Shown: positions 7,121 to 16,520, numbered from the stretch's first letter. The stretch: 22,841 nucleotides of DNA from Enteropsectra breve (GCA_024243835.1 JALPMN010000578.1:1-22841), one strand, 5' to 3'. Program-made: numbers and translations. The notes: generated from the sequence alone by a model not told the origin.

Positions 7121-8284
7121 TTACTGAAATTTAGGCTGCTTTCCTTTGGTTTCTTTGTACAAATGCACCACCGCAACTCCACAGACGGCAAGCGCGGCTA
7201 TGTAGTAGATCCAGGACTTGTTGTTCTCAACTGTATTCGTATCCTGAATGGCAATGCCCAGCAGCCCACTCAGCCAGTTGCAGGATATCGCATAGACAGA
7301 GCCGTTCAGTGCATGCTCAGGCGGAAATACCTCTCCAACAAGAACGTGTGGCACTGCGTTCAGCCCAATGTTGAATCCAATGACGTACAGCACTGCGAAT
7401 GCTCTCACAGAATATCTGAAGTAAAAGCTGATGCAGCAGATGGCCACGACGAAAGAGCTGAGCAAAAAGAGAAGCTTCCGTCCCAGCCTGTCAATAACGA
7501 AGCTCTGTGCGATGGTAATGGCAGTAGCAGCAACATTCCAGTAAATAAGAATCAGATTGAGATTGGTGTCTGCGCCACTAAAGAGCGAACGCGCACTGAA
7601 AGTCACATGGTTATTTCCAGAAAGCGACTGGGCAGTGTGTGCAAAGAGAATTATTGCAAGAGACCGGAGGGCTGCTCTGTTGGTCAAAAGCGAGATGAAG
7701 GAGGAGCGGATGCCAACAAGCGTTTCATTCAGCCCAATTCTGAAGCGCCTGAGAAAGAGATTAAGAAGACAAAATCCCATCAGAGCAACAAAGCAGTAGA
7801 GCGGAAGAACTTGGCACCAGTTGGCTACTGCTGCTGCAACGATCCCAAATGTGAGAAATACGACATGCATCGTTGTGATAATCCCTTTGTGCGAGAGAGG
7901 GGCAATGGTGGAGAGATAGCGGGGCACAGAACTGGCCACATATCCATTTCCCATTCCCATTAAAACACGGCCCAAATACTTCGCTGCCATCTGAGGCACC
8001 AGCAGCGCACTAAACGAAAGGAAGTAAAGAGCATCGCTTATTATCAGCATATTCCTGTTGCTAGGCCCAAACTGTGTTATGAATATGTTGGATAAGAAGC
8101 CTCCTGCAAAAAGCAGCATGTCCAGCTTCTTCCTGTTGCTATCATTATTTTTGAGCAAATCCATCTGCTCTACCAGCAGCATTATCTGGTCGCTTGACAT
8201 CATGCAGCATCCCATGAGGAAGGAAGATGCTGCTGCAGAAAGAATTGAAATTATCATTTTTTTAGAAACAACATCTGATTTCAT
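7121..8284 (-). CDS. MFS sugar-porter-like transporter, short form (copy 1)
   Basis: This 387-residue polytopic membrane protein has remnants of the sugar-porter signatures. They are GRVLMGMGNGYVASSVPRYL (105-124) with STIAP, AQSLSGNNHV (218-227, for the helix-7 QQxxGxN motif), DRLGRK (265-270), VPHVLVGEVFPPE (311-323) and KETKG (377-381). Sugar porters usually exceed 450 residues with 12 helices and a central loop. Here the loops are trimmed, and canonical residues (E of EIAP, second N-side RGR) are altered, so the substrate may not be a hexose. Microsporidia rely on such importers to take host metabolites. The ATG has AAAATTTTT 28 bases upstream. The next gene is a paralogue in the same orientation. 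Confidence 0.85.
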   Translation of the reverse strand: MKSDVVSKKMIISILSAAASSFLMGCCMMSSDQIMLLVEQMDLLKNNDSNRKKLDMLLFAGGFLSNIFITQFGPSNRNMLIISDALYFLSFSALLVPQMAAKYLGRVLMGMGNGYVASSVPRYLSTIAPLSHKGIITTMHVVFLTFGIVAAAVANWCQVLPLYCFVALMGFCLLNLFLRRFRIGLNETLVGIRSSFISLLTNRAALRSLAIILFAHTAQSLSGNNHVTFSARSLFSGADTNLNLILIYWNVAATAITIAQSFVIDRLGRKLLFLLSSFVVAICCISFYFRYSVRAFAVLYVIGFNIGLNAVPHVLVGEVFPPEHALNGSVYAISCNWLSGLLGIAIQDTNTVENNKSWIYYIAALAVCGVAVVHLYKETKGKQPKFQ

Positions 8285-8935
8285 AAGGACTAATATTCAG
8301 AGAAGCTTTTTAAAATTTTTAAATATGAATAATATGATTGTTGGAGAAAATGCATTAGTATTAGTATAACAGAATTAACATAAACAACATCGATCTTAGA
8401 TTCATTTATACAATGGGGTATGATACTGCAAATTTTAAGCTGCATTTTTCATGCTTATATAGTATCTCATGTAAAAAATTAAATCTTTAATAAAATGTTA
8501 ATTAAATTTTAATAAACTGTTAATTAAAATAGATCCCGTTTGAAGAAATAAGTGATGAAACATTTAAAACTGAGATAGTAGTATTTTTAAGCAATTCACA
8601 GATTAATGGGATGCTAAGTAATAGAAACAAAGAAAGACGTTTAAGCTTGATGTATTGTATTTCATCATAAAACAGTATTCTTGTCATAATATATTTAAGC
8701 CGACCATATTCTTTTCTATTATTAGTTGTACCACTGATACGAGAACCATAGTTAGCCTTCATGCTTGAGATAAAAATCATATTACATGAGACTACTCTGA
8801 ATAGTAACATATCGATAGTTATAAAAATTATTTTATTGCTTATTTTCTCAACCGTTCGTATATAACGATTCTTTAATTAGAAGTATGACAAGAGCATCAA
8901 TATGCTTATGACTAAAAACTATTTATCAAGTATTT
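8285..8935. other. Spacer between the two transporter genes
   Basis: Left part: AAAATTTTT (8312-8320), the probable promoter of copy 1. A 96-codon minus-strand frame (8520-8810) opens with an ATG and has ATAATTTTTATA about 10 bases upstream, but its composition is not convincing. I see nothing else. Confidence 0.45.
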
Positions 8936-10114
8936 TTATTGGAATGCTGGTTTTTTGTTTTTGGTCTCTTTGAAGCAGACTAGCAGCGCCACCAGTGTAA
9001 CCAGCAGCGTTGCGTTGTATACAAGCCACGATGGATTGTGCTTTGTCACGTTTGGAACGATAGCAATCACACTGAGTATCGCACTGAGCCAGTTGCAGGA
9101 TGTCGCATACATTGCGCCCTGCCCGATATAGTCCCCAGGGAATATCTCGCCAATAAGAATGAAGGGTATTGCACTGAGCCCAAAATTGTAGCCCAGAATA
9201 AAAATGAAGAGGAAAATTCTGAGATTCCACTCCTGATAGAAGGCAAAATTAGAGGCCATGACTGTGATGATGCTGATGATAATCAGGAACTTTCTTCCAA
9301 GCCGGTTTACGAGCGATGTAGCAAAACACGATACAATTAGTGCCCAGGAGTTCGTTAGAAATCCGTTAAAATTTGCATTATTTTCGCCCAGAATTGAATT
9401 TATACACAAAACAATGTGATTTATCCCACAGAGATTTGTTGCAATGTGGAGAACAGTGATAATGAGAATTGACTTTCTTGCAAAGCGTGTTGCAATGAAA
9501 TCAATAAAGGACAGCCGGGGATAGCTCTCTGCAACAGTACTGGCGGGAAGCTCGAGTCTAAAGATATGTAGAAGAATATTGAGCAGGGAGAACACAGCAA
9601 GTCCTATGACAATGAATGTGAAATAGCCTTTGCACATGCTGAGAAGATTTCCACTTGCGAGGCCTGAAATAAGCCCAATGGTATAGAGAGAAGTGAATAT
9701 CCCACGATATTCAGCGGGAGCAATCTCGTTCAGATAGCAGGGCACCGCATTGGCCATTATGCCACAGCCGAGCCCGATAGAAAAGTAGCCTGACAGCAAG
9801 CTGAATTTATTTAGTGTTAGGCTGAGCCCGAAGCCTGCTGCATACAGAAGATTTGCGAGCATGCTCATGTAGAGATTGGGAATGCTGAGGGGGTACACAG
9901 CTATGTTTGATATGAATCCGCCGGAGAATACAGCAATTTGCATGTACTTCAGTATATTGCTGCCGATGGCCTCCTTTGTCGGCAGACTGCTTATTTCATC
10001 ATTAAAAAGAGAGAGACACGTAAGGCTCATTCCAAAGATATATGGAGAAAGAGCAGTGATTGCTGATGATGCGCTTATTTTAAGAAGCGAATGGTTTTTC
10101 ACTCCTGGCTCCAT
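8936..10114 (-). CDS. MFS sugar-porter-like transporter, short form (copy 2)
   Basis: The 392-residue polytopic protein is paralogous to its neighbour; both end in KETK(G/N)K..P.FQ. Sugar-porter marks are YFSIGLGCG (110-118), PCYLNEIAPAEYRG (125-138), TNLCGINHI (226-234), NRLGRK (270-275), IPFILIGEIFPGD (316-328) and KETKNK (382-387). It keeps EIAP and the GIN of helix 7 better than copy 1, so it is the more canonical member. The Asp of DRxGRK is Asn here. The ATG at 10114 follows TACCC-AT, with AAAATTTTT at 10126-10134. The two copies probably arose by tandem duplication followed by strong divergence. Confidence 0.87.
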   Translation of the reverse strand: MEPGVKNHSLLKISASSAITALSPYIFGMSLTCLSLFNDEISSLPTKEAIGSNILKYMQIAVFSGGFISNIAVYPLSIPNLYMSMLANLLYAAGFGLSLTLNKFSLLSGYFSIGLGCGIMANAVPCYLNEIAPAEYRGIFTSLYTIGLISGLASGNLLSMCKGYFTFIVIGLAVFSLLNILLHIFRLELPASTVAESYPRLSFIDFIATRFARKSILIITVLHIATNLCGINHIVLCINSILGENNANFNGFLTNSWALIVSCFATSLVNRLGRKFLIIISIITVMASNFAFYQEWNLRIFLFIFILGYNFGLSAIPFILIGEIFPGDYIGQGAMYATSCNWLSAILSVIAIVPNVTKHNPSWLVYNATLLVTLVALLVCFKETKNKKPAFQ

Positions 10115-10661
10115 ATGGGTAGAATAAAATTTTTATTTTTTGGTTTAAATTTGCTTTAGCGCTGCTATTTGCATACAAAAGGCTGAAGTGAGTGCTAGTT
10201 TTATTTTCTAAAATAAATGAACTTTATTTATATGCGTATATCTCTTGCTGCTGATTTTTATAATTATTCTTTATTAAAATAAAGGAGTAACAATATGAAA
10301 AATGATGACTAACGATATTGGAAGTGTGGAAGTTAAATAACAATAAAGATTTATCAAGAAAGAATATTGTGCAGTCTTAAACATCTCTTCTTTTAGTAAT
10401 AACCACTTTTCTGAGATTCAAATATTATCTGTTCAGATTTATTCATAATGAATCAATAACAGCAATTGAGTTATGATATCATATTTTCCTTTAAAGAAAG
10501 CCTAATATTTTGTAATTTAAACCTTGACACTTCTAAATACAAAAGATACGTGAATAAGGTGTCTAACTAAAGTTTTAATAGTAAAATACGGCGCTTTGCC
10601 TTGCACACTTGTTAAACATCAAATACAAATCAATTATTTTGACAGAATTCAAATTGATAGT
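10115..10661. other. AT-rich spacer, nothing recognised beyond the promoter
   Basis: It holds the AAAATTTTT element of transporter copy 2 at its left end. No other gene, repeat or structured element was found in about 520 bases. Confidence 0.5.
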
Positions 10662-12341
10662 TTATTGAGATACGTGTTTTGTTAAATAATTCCTAAAGGT
10701 TAGCTTTTTGTCAATTAAATCCGCAGCCATCGAGTTCTGAGCAGCTTTAAGCCCATCAACGTATCTGCTCTTTTTGAACCAAGATAAATGGCCATTGTCG
10801 ATTAGTCTTTCAATCAGTTTTTTTGCATATTTTTCGCTGTTAGCTGATACTAAAATTGTATCACAGATGACACACAGTTCATCCTCCGATATAAATCCTT
10901 CAGGAGTTATGGACAGGAGCACATCTATATGCGCTATGCTTACCACATCGCTACTATACAGCTGATAGAACTTGACGCGCCACAGATATTTTCCCAACAC
11001 AGTCCAAATTCGTTTCCATGATTTACATTTTTGCTCGTAAAACTTCTGATCCTCGACCTTTTCGAGAATAAGGATAAGCTCTTTTATATTAAAATAATTT
11101 TCTGAAACCACCAGCATTGCAAGAGAAAATTCCTTCAGAACGCCGTTCTCCTCCATGGTGGAATTGAACCTTTTCGCAACCTCAAGCATTGCCAGCTGAT
11201 ACACATGATGGTTCATAAGAAACGCATTTTCCTGCATCTTCGCGGATATTCTAATCAGGGTTTCTAATCGCACTGTTTTAACAGCCAGTGCCTCAATGAT
11301 AGGCACAAGCGTCTCCATTTTGAAAAAATCGTATTCTTTAAGCATGACATCCTGCAGTATTTCTAAGCCTGCGAAATCCATGCGTTCCACCAGTACCTTG
11401 GCAATGCAATTTGCAGATTCCAGGACATCTTCTCTTTCTTTTACAACAAGATTCTCCATTATCAAACTCAGGTAGCTTCTTTTAATCAAAGGATATTTGG
11501 CAAAATGCTTTACTTTATGATCGAATATACTTTTTAGCAATTCGTTATAATCAGACGCAGAACAATGACCAGACACATTGAGAAGCCACTGAAATATTAG
11601 TGCTGCATCCGTAAGACTGGTATTTCTGTTGATTTTGCTTTCTATTTTTTCTTTTAACTCAGTGATGCAATAAAAACTAATATCTTGGCAAACCTCACTG
11701 ACAAACTCAGCCAATACATTCTTATTTTCAAGGCTGGATGCCCTTAGACTATTCAAAATAGCATCGATTTTTTCTGAAGAAGCCCCTGTTTTGTAGAGAA
11801 AATACAGGAGAAATGCTTCATCCAGCTTAATTTTCTGCATTTCCAGTATTTTTTCAAAGTTTTCTAAAGACATCACGATCTTTTTTGCCAGCAATAGCTC
11901 AAGAACATAAACATACAAGGCGATTAGATCGCTCTCTCTGAGCGGTAGATAACACTTGGGGCAGTACCACCCGTGCGATATTTTCCCCATATACTCGTTA
12001 ATACTCCAGTACTGATAGCAAATTTTGCACATTATTTTAGGCAGCTTATTACCTGATTTATAGCTAAGCACGGCTAAGCTTTTTACACCAAAGTCTTGAT
12101 GAATAAGAAGACTCTTAATGCGGATATTTTTCATCCACTGCTGCTCAAACCTAGCATCTGAGCAGGTTTCTCGATGGGATGAGACGGAACTGCTCTCAGA
12201 TAGAGGGCCTCCAATAGTCACTTCCTGGGATGATGATGCATAAGAGACCTGATTCGAGTATGTCGCTGCAAAAACTAAAGTAGAAGAACTCATACTACGG
12301 AGTACCCACAAATTTATGGTAGTTTTTAGCCAGCAGCACAT
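10662..12341 (-). CDS. Unrecognised large helical protein with an N-terminal zinc-ribbon
   Basis: 559 residues from the first ATG. A CxxC-18-CxxC cluster (C105, C108, C127, C130; CKIC then YCPKC) should bind one zinc, in a ribbon or degenerate RING fold. It follows a Ser-rich stretch (35-55). The remaining 430 residues look all-helical, with many Leu/Glu/Lys-rich segments such as LELLLAKKIVMSLENFEKIL, as in scaffold or repeat-solenoid proteins. No signal peptide or membrane span is clear. A second start at 12293 (MSSSTLVF) has AAATTTG 16 bases upstream, the usual spacing here, so the real protein may be 543 residues. I do not recognise the family. The zinc cluster could be for RNA, ubiquitin or membrane-tether binding; nothing decides it. 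Confidence 0.72.
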   Translation of the reverse strand: MCCWLKTTINLWVLRSMSSSTLVFAATYSNQVSYASSSQEVTIGGPLSESSSVSSHRETCSDARFEQQWMKNIRIKSLLIHQDFGVKSLAVLSYKSGNKLPKIMCKICYQYWSINEYMGKISHGWYCPKCYLPLRESDLIALYVYVLELLLAKKIVMSLENFEKILEMQKIKLDEAFLLYFLYKTGASSEKIDAILNSLRASSLENKNVLAEFVSEVCQDISFYCITELKEKIESKINRNTSLTDAALIFQWLLNVSGHCSASDYNELLKSIFDHKVKHFAKYPLIKRSYLSLIMENLVVKEREDVLESANCIAKVLVERMDFAGLEILQDVMLKEYDFFKMETLVPIIEALAVKTVRLETLIRISAKMQENAFLMNHHVYQLAMLEVAKRFNSTMEENGVLKEFSLAMLVVSENYFNIKELILILEKVEDQKFYEQKCKSWKRIWTVLGKYLWRVKFYQLYSSDVVSIAHIDVLLSITPEGFISEDELCVICDTILVSANSEKYAKKLIERLIDNGHLSWFKKSRYVDGLKAAQNSMAADLIDKKLTFRNYLTKHVSQ

Positions 12342-13617
12342 CTCTTATGACCTTAGAAATATTTTTTATTTTATGAATCATTAAAATTATATTAAGGCAA
12401 ACAATTGCTAAAAGAAGAGTAATAATCGTACTTCCGATTTATTAAATGCAATTATAGCATGTTAATTTGGATTGACTTGTAATACATTTTTTATGGGCAA
12501 ATTCTAAGGCTGAATAAAGATTGATCAATAAAGGAACTCGGACAAATATTCGATTATGATCTTTAATTAAACTAACAGTTTATTACTATTAAAGAGCAAC
12601 TCATAGGAGTGTCATAATGCATCTTACTCGAAGGTATTGCTCTTGAGTTTTTTAGGCAAAACATAAGAAGCTAATTTTGTGAAGTAAACTGCAAATGACT
12701 CGTCTTCAACAAAAATTTTCTCTTGAATTCCTATTATAATTCGTTTCAAAGATACAACTTTACTGTGGCCTGTTTGCGATGCAAGCTCCTAATTTTTGTT
12801 TTTCCCTTAAAACATTCGTTTAAACAGAACACAAAACTTCAGTTTCAACTTATTCTATTTAAGCGAACTCTATTGTAGTTCTAAATGCAAGATTATCTCA
12901 TCAGTTTGCTCTTTCATTTTTCAAGCATATGCATCTTATAGTTGCGCATGAAGTGGCCTGCTTTGGTTGGCATTCTAGTATGCTGTTATTTGCATTTTTG
13001 TATCATTCAGTGCCATTATTCTTTCCATTTCGTTGAAAGGGTGCCATTTTTAAGGCAAATAAACTTAAAGTAGAAATAATTTTAAATAATGACTTATAAG
13101 AATAAACAACATCATCATATCAATGCGCTTAAATTTGATTGCTTTATAATTTAAATTTTTTGCAATTAATTGAACCTGTATGGTTAAATTGTCTTTCCTC
13201 ACTGCGAAAATGCACATAACAAGAAATATTGTGTAAACACCACCACTTATCTTATAGTGTATGCTATGCATCTCTTATTCTTGTATATTTCATCAATTTT
13301 AGTCTGTTGAGTGAAGCTAAGCTTAAAATTATACTTATTTGCTAGAGGAGAAAACCGTTCCATTTTTTCAATAGTAAATGCTGCTAATTTTATCTATTCT
13401 GAAAGCATATTCCTTTATTTCAACAAATTTAGATACTCACAGTACGTGAATGAGCTTCAGGAAAAGATTCGAAACTAAAAAATGGAAAATTATTTTCAAA
13501 ATCAAACAAAATGTCATCTAGATGCTAATGCAAAAGGGAACAGTACAGTACACATTTGACATAACCTTGTTACACTGTGTATCTAAATAAAAACTTGTTG
13601 ACTTTGTGAATCATATC
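12342..13617. other. 1.3-kb region without a convincing gene
   Basis: The only open frames are short (a 68-codon minus-strand frame at 13065-13271 and a 55-codon plus-strand stretch near 12870-13050) and look random. The region is somewhat less AT-rich than other spacers around 12600-13060, so a decayed gene is possible. I cannot identify one. Confidence 0.4.
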
Positions 13618-13632
13618 ATGGTATTTAGTTTC

Positions 13633-13913
13633 GCGGAGCCCGCTACTTATCTTTTACGCCACGTAAAGGCATACCACATGTAAAAGTTTTTGCTGCCACA
13701 TTTTTAAATTTTATCGTGTATTTCCCCTCTTTATTTTGTATGAGTACAAAATAAAAAAGAGACACGATAAAACCAATTAAAATTTTATTTATCGAGTCAA
13801 TTTTTTTATGTCCATTAATTAAAAAAAGACAGTTATGAGGCCACCGGACAAAAGACTTACGCCTTTGAGTGGCAGGTGAGGCAGCAGGATGCTTGATAAT
13901 TCGAGCAGCCTGC
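13633..13913. ncRNA. Candidate structured RNA locus (strand unresolved)
   Basis: Two locally GC-rich islands in AT-rich spacer hold nested inverted repeats. Left island: GCGG-AGC-CCGC (13633-13643), then CTTTTAC (13651-13657) pairing with GTAAAAG (13680-13686) around an inner GCC/GGC hairpin (13658-13670). Right island: GCCAC (13840-13844) pairing with GTGGC (13869-13873). It is followed by GCAGG-A-TGCTTGA, loop TAAT, TCGAGCA-G-CCTGC (13884-13913). A long AT hairpin lies between. CTGCCAC near 13692 could also pair with GTGGCAG near 13869, joining the islands. I tested by eye for tRNA, U1/U2/U4/U5/U6, SRP and RNase P hallmarks and found none. In AT-rich genomes such GC islands often mark RNA genes. 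The right hairpin could instead belong to the 3' end of the next gene. Confidence 0.33.
13709..13772. repeat. Long AT-rich hairpin
   Basis: TTTTATCGTGT (13709-13719) pairs with ACACGATAAAA (13762-13772). Inside, CTCTTTATTTTGTA (13727-13740) pairs with 13745-13761 except for a 3-base bulge, closing on the 4-base loop TGAG. The left arm has an extra ATTTCCC. About 25 base pairs form in 64 bases. Confidence 0.75.
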
Positions 13914-13917
13914 GCAT

Positions 13918-14889
13918 TTATATGCTTTTTGATTTATTTTCAATCAAGCGGTTTAGTGTATTTTCCATGTATTCAAACCCAATGCCCCCTTCTTTTGAGC
14001 TGAAGTACAGTATCTTTTTATCAGTAGGAAAGAAGTCATTTTTCTGCAGACTAATGACCTTTTCAAGATAATGGTCAACAGGCTTAAGAAAAGATATCGC
14101 CAAAAACAAAAGAATACCAAGAGACGATTTCCCACAAAAATAATACTCAATGTTGTTTTCTGCCATTTTTTTCAGCATTTCTCTGACGATATCTTTTAGA
14201 TGTATTTCTTTTCTCCGTAGAGCAGCAAATACGTACCTATAGATACGAGGTGAATAATCGAATGATTTGAATACACCTCTCAATGCCATACTTTTTGTCG
14301 TAATATTTTTGCCATTATCTCTGCTTAGTGTGTATAAACCATCCCAATGAAGCCATTTGTAAATGTAATCTTCCCAACCATCAATTAAATCCTCGTATTC
14401 TGGAAATATTGTTTCCAGGTCTATATAAACTACGGCATCCTCGATAGCGGGCGTGTGCATTTGGGATACATCCTGTAGCATTTTGTATGTTACTTTTTCG
14501 TTCACGTTTTTTCTTCGTCTATCAATATTGTATCTAATCCAGTCTTTTTCTGTGTCTTCAAACATCTTTTCATAGTTTTTGATAATCTTAAACTTGCCAA
14601 GAATGCTGTCAAAGTCAGAATCGGCTATTATCTTCATTTTGTTGAGACGAAACACCGACAAATATGTGTTTGGATTTATGTGGAGTATTGGCATCACATT
14701 AATCCTCAGCTTTTCTATGATGTTCAGTGCTGTGACATTCATCGGGCATGTGAGGGCGTGCTTGAGCTCATCTATGTGATGCTGGTGCTCAAAGAAGTCC
14801 CTGAGGAACCCAGCATTGGAAGAGATGTAGCCCCGCTGCCTGCACGCCTCCATTATTCTGATGAACTTTGTCGAATACTCCATGGGCAT
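13918..14889 (-). CDS. Unrecognised protein, 323 residues
   Basis: The start is placed at the first in-frame ATG (14889, MPMEYSTK). An ATG six bases further in (14883) is directly preceded by CCC and may be the true start. The open frame extends to a TTG at 14904. AAAATTTTT at 14911-14919 is 22 bases upstream. The protein is basic and mainly helical, with aromatic-rich segments such as WEDYIYKWLHWDGLYTL and a hydrophobic stretch SSLGILLFLAISFLKPV about 70 residues before the end. This stretch could be a buried helix or a single membrane segment. No signal peptide and no catalytic motif are recognised. The 3' end is only a few bases from the GC-rich hairpin at 13884-13913. Confidence 0.7.
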   Translation of the reverse strand: MPMEYSTKFIRIMEACRQRGYISSNAGFLRDFFEHQHHIDELKHALTCPMNVTALNIIEKLRINVMPILHINPNTYLSVFRLNKMKIIADSDFDSILGKFKIIKNYEKMFEDTEKDWIRYNIDRRRKNVNEKVTYKMLQDVSQMHTPAIEDAVVYIDLETIFPEYEDLIDGWEDYIYKWLHWDGLYTLSRDNGKNITTKSMALRGVFKSFDYSPRIYRYVFAALRRKEIHLKDIVREMLKKMAENNIEYYFCGKSSLGILLFLAISFLKPVDHYLEKVISLQKNDFFPTDKKILYFSSKEGGIGFEYMENTLNRLIENKSKSI

Positions 14890-15333
14890 AATTGTGCGTT
14901 CCAAAAAATGAAAATTTTTACAGTGCGATGGCCAGAGAATAGCAATTCAATAGATAGGATTTGTATTTCGAGAGTGTGGAAATAGCTGCATTCTTACTTG
15001 AATGTGCATATATTATAGCTTAAAATGCAAAACTAAGGGTTTTCAAGGAAATAACTCATTTGTTTCAAAATTAAAGCTCGATTAGAAAAGATTTTGAAAT
15101 CTTTATTTTAGTAATAGAAATAGCATTAACTGCAATAAATGCTATTTTTTATCAAGTAAAGCTAAATACAATTTTTTATTATTGTGACAACCGCCAACAG
15201 TTCTGGTGCAGATAATAATATTATAAGCCAGTTTTTACACTATCTTCTCTAGTATTTAGCTATTTTTCAAGCATCCTTTCTGATTTATTATAATACATTT
15301 TCTTATCGCTATTAATCATGGCCCAGTGGCATT
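14890..15333. other. AT-rich spacer, nothing recognised beyond the promoter element
   Basis: It holds the AAAATTTTT element at 14911-14919 for the gene on its left. The rest shows no gene or structure that I can support. Confidence 0.45.
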
Positions 15334-15765
15334 CTACAAAAGCATATGGCATAACTTTTTATATTCTATTTGTTCGTGGCCATAGCTCTCTATAAAATAC
15401 GTTTTGCTTTTACTGACTTTCCCATAAATAATGTATCTTTTTCTGATTTGCAGCTCATCCTCTGATTTCACCAAACAGAAGGCTGTGGAATCATAGCCGT
15501 AATACAAGTTTGTGTATTTTCTGTGCGTTATTGTTATAAAGAGTGGTATAATTTGAAAGTAAGGCACTGCCGTAAGAAATGTAAAATGCATCTTTGTTTT
15601 GGGATTTTTGCAAAACCCGCTCCGCAGAAATGTAGAACTGTCATTCATGGCGCTTGTTGGAAAGGTTGTGCTTGAGTGTTCTTTTTCATCCACAGCCGAT
15701 TTGTTTGTTTCCATCGATGGATAGTGCGCCACCATTTTTAATTTATTAACTGTCAAAAATATCAT
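15334..15765 (-). CDS. Small unrecognised protein, 143 residues
   Basis: The frame starts with ATG at 15765; a second ATG at 15735 (MVAHYPSMETN) is equally possible. The first 50 residues are Ser/Thr/Asn-rich and probably disordered. The second half alternates beta-prone and aromatic stretches (MHFTFLTAVPYFQIIPLFIT, YYGYDSTAFCLV, then RKRYIIYGKVSKSKTYFIES). This resembles the strand pattern of a single OB-fold, as in small single-strand-binding subunits, but that is only an impression from the pattern. No membrane or catalytic motif is seen. It could be a chance frame, though its length and amino-acid pattern argue otherwise. Confidence 0.5.
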   Translation of the reverse strand: MIFLTVNKLKMVAHYPSMETNKSAVDEKEHSSTTFPTSAMNDSSTFLRSGFCKNPKTKMHFTFLTAVPYFQIIPLFITITHRKYTNLYYGYDSTAFCLVKSEDELQIRKRYIIYGKVSKSKTYFIESYGHEQIEYKKLCHMLL

Positions 15766-16520
15766 GTGAAATTAAATCGTTCCTCCTATGAACAAGCATG
15801 CATTGCAAGGATATCCATAATCATTTTGCTTATATATATCAAATATATTGGCTTCGATAACTTAGATTGCTATAAAAGTAATTAGAATATTCTCCCAGTC
15901 TTGCTCAAATACAAATAGACAGATGCTTATATATTTATGTTTCCAGCTCTATTGATTATATTTTATGTTTGTTGCTCCTCAATGGATTTCTACAAAACAA
16001 AATCATATTTAAAACTAGCCTTCATGAAAAAAAAGAATTAGTTTGTTATATTTTACAAAGCCGTTCAAATAAATTCGTCGTGTTTAAAATAACGAATTTA
16101 GTTCTTATTTGCTCTATTATTAGGCTTTATGTTGCTTTGAAGAGAATTTAGTCATAAAGAGTAAATATCATTTCATTATAGCACTTTTAAATTCTGATGT
16201 CGTCAGAGTGTTAAAACCCAACAAGTAAATTATGCATCCAGTGATATTAGGAGTCCGATGCCTAAAAGTTCCACATTAAAAGTTGATTTTATCTGTAATT
16301 TTTCACTAAACTTAATCATTTGAAATGAAATACAATTGTAATTTCTCCAAACATATAAATACGAACTTAGCAGTCCCAAATAGTAGTCTTATTATGAATG
16401 AAGAGTTTTTCATTTAACCGATAAAGTATTCGCCATAAAAGTATAACGGGATCCCTTAGCTTCTATCTTTGATATGACGTGGTCAGCAGAAATATTTTGA
16501 ATAAAGTAATATTTATTGTT
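15766..16520. other. Spacer at the left edge of the secreted-protein array
   Basis: Bases 15766-16350 hold no recognised feature. From about 16355 the sequence is related to the downstream flanks of array genes 2-4 (GAACTTAGCAGTC..AAATA, and TTTTGAATAAA.TAAT.TTTATTGTTTTA just before the gene). This marks the left limit of the tandem duplication. Confidence 0.55.

Noticed and set aside
7163..7963. 266-codon plus-strand frame opposite transporter copy 1
   Set aside because: Antisense shadow of a membrane protein gene; composition is an artefact of codon use on the real strand.
8520..8810. 96-codon minus-strand frame between the transporters
   Set aside because: It has an ATG and an AT-rich element upstream, but low-complexity composition and no domain; in AT-rich spacer this length can occur by chance. 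Kept only as a remark in the spacer entry.
13065..13271. 68-codon minus-strand frame
   Set aside because: No promoter-like element, unusual composition, no recognisable motif.
13618..13683. Plus-strand mini-frame of 21 codons (MVFSFAEPATYLL...) in the GC-rich island
   Set aside because: Too short, no continuation or convincing intron, and the sequence is better explained by paired stems.
13651..13686. GCCTTTACG on the minus strand, reminiscent of the U5 snRNA loop
   Set aside because: In the fold those bases are partly in a stem, the loop length is wrong and no Sm site follows in the right place.
13855..13860. GTAAGT on the minus strand, a possible 5' splice site of a short-first-exon gene starting near 13914
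   Set aside because: No downstream minus-strand open frame exists for a second exon in 12342-13700, and the short frame before it encodes nothing recognisable.
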